Source: Rikenellaceae bacterium
GTDB taxonomy: Bacteria; Bacteroidota; Bacteroidia; Bacteroidales; Rikenellaceae
Direction of reading: 5' to 3'
DNA: 64,000 bases
Assembly (NCBI GenBank): GCA_015059965.1
Contig: SUZM01000008.1
Coordinates: 30,442 to 94,441 of the forward strand
Every line of letters begins with the position of its first letter. Position 1 is the first letter of the stretch. A model generated the notes under the pieces. The model worked only from the letters and a program-made list of their open reading frames with translations, made no database searches and was not told the origin of the DNA. Made by a program: the position numbers and the translations under genes. Positions 60,155 to 64,000 of this stretch are shown here, piece after piece.

Positions 60155-62101
60155 TTAGTCCTTGTAGTTGCGCTGTGCGCGGTGTACAAACTCGTACTCC
60201 AGAGGCTCGATGGTCATCTCGGGCTCCTTATCCATACCCTTGTACTCCCAAACGGCGGCGTAGGCGAACTTGTCGTCGTGGCGCAGGGCCTCACCCTCCT
60301 CGGTCTGGTGCTCCGAGCGGAAGTGTCCACCGCACGACTCCTCGCGGTTCAGGGCATCGCGAGCCATCAGCTCACCAAGCTCGAGGTAGTCCACCAGGCG
60401 CAGGGCCTTCTCCAACTCTACGTTGAAGCTGTCGGCCGTACCTACGACCTTGACATCCTGCCAGAACTCCTTGCGCAGTTTCTGGATCTCAACGATAGCC
60501 TTCTCGAGCGACTCCTTCGTGCGGGCCATACCCACGTTGTCCCACATGATGTGACCCAGCTCCTTGTGGATATCGTCCACCGAACGCTTACCGTTGATCG
60601 AAAGCAGTTTCTCAATCTTCTCCTTCACCTCCTTCTCGGCCTTGTCGAATGCCGGCGTGTCGGTCTTCACCTTCGGAGCCTGAATCTTCTTCGAGAGGTA
60701 GTCACCGATGGTGTAGGGCAGCACGAAGTAACCGTCGGCCAGACCCTGCATCAGGGCAGAAGCACCCAGACGGTTGGCACCGTGATCCGAGAAGTTGGCC
60801 TCGCCGATGGCGTAGAGACCCGGGATGGTGGTCATCAGGTTGTAGTCCACCCAGATACCACCCATGGTGTAGTGTACGGCGGGATAGATCTGCATGGGCT
60901 CATTGTAGGGGTTCACATCGGTGATCTCCTCATACATATCGAAAAGGTTGCCGTAGCGGGCCTTGATCACATCCTTACCCAGACGCTCGATGGCGGTCTT
61001 GAAGTCAAGGAATACGGCCAGACCGGTCTCGTTCACACCGAAGCCGGCATCGCAACGCTCCTTGGCGGCACGCGAAGCCACATCACGCGGTACGAGGTTA
61101 CCGAAGGCGGGATAGCGGCGCTCCAGGTAGTAGTCGCGGTCCTCCTCGGCGATCTGCGAGGGTTTCAGCGTACCGGCACGCAGGGCCTTTACATCCTCCA
61201 TCTTCTTGGGTACCCAGATACGGCCGTCGTTACGCAACGACTCCGACATCAGCGTCAGCTTCGACTGCTGCGTACCGTGTACGGGGATACAGGTAGGGTG
61301 AATCTGCGTGAAGCAGGGGTTGGCAAAACCGGCACCCTTGCGGTAGCACTGGAAGGCTGCCGAGCCGTTCGAGGCCATGGCATTGGTCGAGAGGAAGAAG
61401 ACGTTACCGTAGCCACCCGTAGCGATTACTACGGCGTGGGCACCGTGACGCTCCAGCTCACCGGTTACCAGGTTGCGGGCGATGATACCCTTAGCCTCGC
61501 CATCCTCAACGACGATATCGAGCATCTCGTGACGGGGATAGCTCTTCACCGACTTGTTGTGAATCTCCTTATTCAGGGCAGCATAGGCACCCAAGAGGAG
61601 CTGCTGACCCGTCTGACCACGAGCATAGAAGGTACGCGATACCTGGGCACCACCGAACGAACGGTTGGCCAACAGACCGCCGTACTCACGGGCAAAAGGC
61701 ACACCCTGAGCCACGCACTGGTCGATGATGAGGTTCGAAACCTCGGCCAGACGATATACGTTGGCCTCGCGAGCGCGGTAGTCACCACCCTTGATCGTGT
61801 CGTAGAAGAGGCGATATATCGAGTCGTTATCGTTCTGGTAGTTCTTCGCAGCGTTGATACCACCCTGAGCGGCGATCGAGTGCGCACGACGGGGCGAGTC
61901 CTGGATGCAGAAGATCTTGACGTTGTAGCCGAGTTCGCCGAGCGAGGCAGCTGCAGAGGCGCCACCGAGACCGGTACCTACAACGATAATGTCGAGCTTG
62001 CGCTTATTGGCGGGGCTTACGACCTTGATAGCTGCCTTGTGGTTGCTCCACTTTTCGGCCAACGCACCGGCAGGAATTTTGGAATCTAATTTCAGAGCCA
62101 T
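60155..62101 (-). CDS. sdhA: Fumarate reductase / succinate dehydrogenase flavoprotein subunit
   Basis: Interconverts fumarate and succinate on covalently bound FAD. The 648-residue protein has the dinucleotide fold [24 protein letters not shown] (37-60), the flavinylation and binding stretch [17 protein letters not shown] (72-88), HPTCIPVHG and the C-terminal helical and capping parts. The long sequence (648 instead of about 580-600) and the three-gene C-A-B layout are those of the Bacteroides/Wolinella/Bacillus type with a single di-haem cytochrome b subunit. Starts 42 bases after the sdhC stop. Confidence 0.95.
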   Translation of the reverse strand: MALKLDSKIPAGALAEKWSNHKAAIKVVSPANKRKLDIIVVGTGLGGASAAASLGELGYNVKIFCIQDSPRRAHSIAAQGGINAAKNYQNDNDSIYRLFYDTIKGGDYRAREANVYRLAEVSNLIIDQCVAQGVPFAREYGGLLANRSFGGAQVSRTFYARGQTGQQLLLGAYAALNKEIHNKSVKSYPRHEMLDIVVEDGEAKGIIARNLVTGELERHGAHAVVIATGGYGNVFFLSTNAMASNGSAAFQCYRKGAGFANPCFTQIHPTCIPVHGTQQSKLTLMSESLRNDGRIWVPKKMEDVKALRAGTLKPSQIAEEDRDYYLERRYPAFGNLVPRDVASRAAKERCDAGFGVNETGLAVFLDFKTAIERLGKDVIKARYGNLFDMYEEITDVNPYNEPMQIYPAVHYTMGGIWVDYNLMTTIPGLYAIGEANFSDHGANRLGASALMQGLADGYFVLPYTIGDYLSKKIQAPKVKTDTPAFDKAEKEVKEKIEKLLSINGKRSVDDIHKELGHIMWDNVGMARTKESLEKAIVEIQKLRKEFWQDVKVVGTADSFNVELEKALRLVDYLELGELMARDALNREESCGGHFRSEHQTEEGEALRHDDKFAYAAVWEYKGMDKEPEMTIEPLEYEFVHRAQRNYKD

Positions 62102-62143
62102 ATTTCTATTTTATTTTAATTCTAACAAAACGATGGGATCTTT

Positions 62144-62845
62144 TTAGCAGGCACCACAGCAGCAGCAGTTGCCACAGAAGTAGAACCAAACAACCACGGT
62201 AGCAAAACCGAGGAAGATAAGGGTAGCCACGATGTTCGAGAGGCACTTGAGGCGGGGATACCAAACATCATTGGCGAAACCTGCCGTCTGGAACATCGAC
62301 CATACGCCGTGCGTAAGGTGGAACCAGAGGGCTACGAACCAAACGAGGTAGATCACCACGTTGTACCACTGCGAGAAGGTGTACTGAATCAGCGCGGCAC
62401 CATCCGTAGGCGAGAGGCCGAGCGAGTTCTCATGCAGGCCCATGATCTCCACAAGCTGCATCTTCGACCAGAAGTGTACGAGGTGAATAGCCAGACCACC
62501 GAGTACCACGAAGCCCAGCACGAGCATGTTCTTCGAAGCCCACTGCACACCGGGCTCGTTCACCGTTACGGCGTAGCGCTGCTTGCCACGGGCGCGATAG
62601 TTCTCCATGGTGAGGATCAGCGCATAGACAATGTGAATCACCACCAGGGCAGCAAGGCCCACGGTAGCCACAAGGGCATACCAGTTGGCACCCAGGAAGG
62701 CGCAAATCATGTTGTAAGCCTCGGCCGAGAAGAGGGCAGCGAGGTTCATGGACATGTGAAAGAGGATGAAGAGGACAAGGGCACAGCCCGAGATGCTCAT
62801 CACCAATTTCTTGCCCAGCGAAGAATTAGTTAGAAAACAGTTCAT
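62144..62845 (-). CDS. sdhC: Fumarate reductase / succinate dehydrogenase cytochrome b subunit with Cys-rich tail
   Basis: 233 residues with five transmembrane helices (about 15-40, 58-80, 98-125, 150-180, 200-225). Histidines in FHMSMN (29), VVIHIVYA (about 69), IHLVHFW (about 120), and WFHLTHGVW (about 172) are positioned to bind two haems, so it is a type B anchor that exchanges electrons with menaquinone. The extreme C-terminus is YFCGNCCCCGAC: six cysteines in the last ten residues, directly after the last helix. This tail is not part of the usual family and might bind metal, be acylated, or form disulfides. First gene of the operon. Confidence 0.93.
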   Translation of the reverse strand: MNCFLTNSSLGKKLVMSISGCALVLFILFHMSMNLAALFSAEAYNMICAFLGANWYALVATVGLAALVVIHIVYALILTMENYRARGKQRYAVTVNEPGVQWASKNMLVLGFVVLGGLAIHLVHFWSKMQLVEIMGLHENSLGLSPTDGAALIQYTFSQWYNVVIYLVWFVALWFHLTHGVWSMFQTAGFANDVWYPRLKCLSNIVATLIFLGFATVVVWFYFCGNCCCCGAC

Positions 62846-62936
62846 AGCGTGTTGGATTTGATTAAAAGTTTGTAATTATTGTTGCTTGTTATCTAATTTT
62901 TCACCTTTTCCGGCCACTTAAGGCACAATCTTCCCA

Positions 62937-62967
62937 CAAAGATAGTGTTTTGTTTGTGAAATAACAA
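62937..62967 (-). promoter_or_regulatory. Promoter of the sdhCAB operon
   Basis: Minus-strand TTG (62965-62967), about 20-base spacer, -7 TATCTTTG (62937-62944). Transcription start near 62931, leader about 85 bases. Confidence 0.65.
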
Positions 62968-62988
62968 TGATTTCTACAAAAAAACTCC

Positions 62989-62996
62989 TACCTTTG
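62989..62996 (+). promoter_or_regulatory. -7 element of the 5-formyl-THF cyclo-ligase gene
   Basis: TACCTTTG about 50 bases before the start codon, without an obvious -33 TTTG at the right distance. Divergent from the sdh promoter. Confidence 0.5.
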
Positions 62997-63047
62997 AGGT
63001 AAGAATCGGGGAAAAGCCCTCCGATCAGCATTGAAAAGCGTGAAAAG

Positions 63048-63587
63048 ATGAACTGCACCAAGCAAGAATTGCGCAAAACCATGCGCCAACTCAACCGCTC
63101 GCTCACGGCCGAGGAGCGTGCCCGCCTCTCCGAGGAGCTCTGGCAACGTGTCGAGCAGACCAACGCCTTCCGCGCAGCCCGCTGCGTGGCCCTCTTCTCG
63201 TCGCTTCCCGACGAACCCGACACCTCTCCGGCCCTTGAGAGGTGGAGCCCCCACAAACGGCTCCTCGTTCCGCGTGTCGAGGGGGAGGTGATGCACTTCT
63301 ACGACTACCGGCCCGAGCAGATGTCGGCGGGCTCGTTCGGCATCTCCGAACCCGAGGGCTCGGAACCCGTCTCCCCCACGGAGATCGACCTGATCCTCGT
63401 TCCGGGTGTCGCCTTCACCCCCGCAGGCGACCGCATGGGCCGCGGCAAGGGTTTCTACGACAAGTACCTTGTCGGAATCCGAACGGATGCCGTGAAGATC
63501 GGCATCTGCTACCCCCACCAGCTCCTCGACGAGCTCCCCACCGAGGAGCACGATATCGCCATGGACCTTATGGCCGCAAGCCGATAG
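63048..63587 (+). CDS. 5-formyltetrahydrofolate cyclo-ligase
   Basis: Converts 5-formyl-THF to 5,10-methenyl-THF with ATP. The 179-residue protein has the N-terminal KQELRKTMRQLNRSLTAEER (5-24) that contacts ATP, VPRVEGEVMHFYDY (about 74-87), and the C-terminal LILVPGVAFTPAGDRMGRGKGFYDKYL (about 116-142), the family signature, with GRGKGFYD binding phosphate and folate. Typical length. It stands divergent from sdhCAB. Folate one-carbon balance links loosely to the glycine cleavage genes in the window. Confidence 0.93.
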   Translation: MNCTKQELRKTMRQLNRSLTAEERARLSEELWQRVEQTNAFRAARCVALFSSLPDEPDTSPALERWSPHKRLLVPRVEGEVMHFYDYRPEQMSAGSFGISEPEGSEPVSPTEIDLILVPGVAFTPAGDRMGRGKGFYDKYLVGIRTDAVKIGICYPHQLLDELPTEEHDIAMDLMAASR

Positions 63588-63629
63588 CCCGACACAAAAC
63601 CGCCCCGATAAAACCAGACAAAAGAGAGA

Positions 63630-63671
63630 CCCGCCCCCGACTCGCCATCAAATGGAGGGGGCGGGTATTTA
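63630..63671 (+). terminator. Intrinsic terminator after the cyclo-ligase gene
   Basis: CCCGCCCCC and GGGGGCGGG arms around an 18-base loop, then TATTTATAATT; 43 bases after the stop. Confidence 0.75.
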
Positions 63672-63756
63672 TAATTAGGTATCCCCTCTACCCTGCCCCG
63701 CCCCAAAAACCATACTCCACCCCAAACCCAGCAGGGCTAAAAACAATTCAAATATT

Positions 63757-63785
63757 TGTCAAAATAAAATAATATCCATATCTTT
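63757..63785 (+). promoter_or_regulatory. Promoter reading off the right edge
   Basis: TTTG (about 63755-63758), 20-base spacer, TATCTTTG (about 63779-63786). Strong match; the gene it drives is outside the window, with a leader of more than 200 bases. Confidence 0.65.
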
Positions 63786-64000
63786 GTATCGTCCGGCCGG
63801 CCCAATGGGTTGGGTGGGCATACATTTTTGTAAGACGTTTACTTGACGTTTTTCTTCAACATTCAAACTTCGCACATTAGTGTCCCATAAAAAATAGGGA
63901 CTAGTTAAACATTAAATAAATTTGGCCCATTTGGTCCGAAACGGTCTTTGTCATATTGAAATTTAGTTTTGTCGAAGAGGTCTTTCAAGTGCGTTTTGTC

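Larger units (their letters stand above)
63588..64000. other. Right-edge non-coding region
   Basis: After the terminator listed separately comes a sharply AT-rich stretch with a promoter at 63757-63785. Then a GGCCGGCCCAATGGGTTGGG segment, a GTCCCATA/TATAGGGAC-like imperfect palindrome (63881-63902) and short direct repeats of TTTGTC (63949, 63970, 63994). No reading frame of convincing length begins before the end; the text resembles the left end of a mobile element or a long leader, but it is cut off. Confidence 0.4.

Overview
The window is chromosomal DNA of a Bacteroidota bacterium, most likely order Bacteroidales and close to Alistipes/Rikenellaceae. Support: promoters of the Bacteroidota type (TTTG or TTG, 19-20 bases, TAnnTTTG), almost no Shine-Dalgarno sequences, a lipidated TamA-like Omp85 protein, a FrdCAB/SdhCAB complex with one cytochrome b subunit, GC-rich genes separated by AT-rich repeat-laden gaps, and many short lipoproteins. 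The genus is inferred. I see no rRNA, tRNA or CRISPR array.

Layout. 1-459: start of a lipoprotein gene running off the left edge. 687-11150 (minus): the complete UMP pathway in one transcription unit (pyrC, carA, carB, pyrK, pyrD, pyrF, a glutaredoxin-like gene, pyrE, pyrB). Its leader encodes a 36-residue peptide that ends inside an intrinsic terminator just before pyrC, which is the architecture of UTP-sensing pyrBI attenuation. CarA has lost its whole glutaminase triad and PyrB carries a PyrI-like zinc tail. 11365-15694 (plus): alpha/beta hydrolase, dapF, tamL. 16552-20946 (minus): uppS, bamA and two OmpH/Skp chaperones. 21157-30082: nadK, then pdxJ, tRNA nucleotidyltransferase, VOC protein, tsaC, thioesterase, and a DUF1893 / TonB receptor / DUF362 / ECF S-component group, ending in a 53-residue rubredoxin. 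30164-41030: queA, an AT-rich secreted protein, nadB, prfC, aspartokinase, dapD, birA, gcvH, mdh. 41667-45524: a compositionally distinct module with a 52-residue peptide and a large lipoprotein separated from a C-terminal nuclease domain by one in-frame TGA. 45777-51273: 5'-nucleotidase, a ThrRS-like/uridine-kinase fusion, an esterase, DAHP synthase-chorismate mutase. 51637-63587: PiT phosphate transporter, gcvP, a lipoprotein, a glycosyltransferase, sdhB-sdhA-sdhC and 5-formyl-THF cyclo-ligase.

The most unusual content is intergenic. At least six long, nearly palindromic elements (120-390 bases) begin exactly at stop codons (pyrB, pyrE, ompH, prfC/aspartokinase, mdh, sdhB). Their arms differ from locus to locus but remain self-complementary, while the tip keeps GTAC-TTRRC-GTAC. 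Other palindrome families and AATGAGC / AATTC / GTGAATC short repeats fill the rest of the gaps; the short repeats supply stop codons to some genes and -33 promoter elements to others.

The genes are mostly housekeeping: pyrimidine synthesis, envelope assembly, lysine and NAD precursors, glycine cleavage and fumarate/succinate respiration. The module at 41.6-45.5 kb and the hairpin families look like the accessory part.
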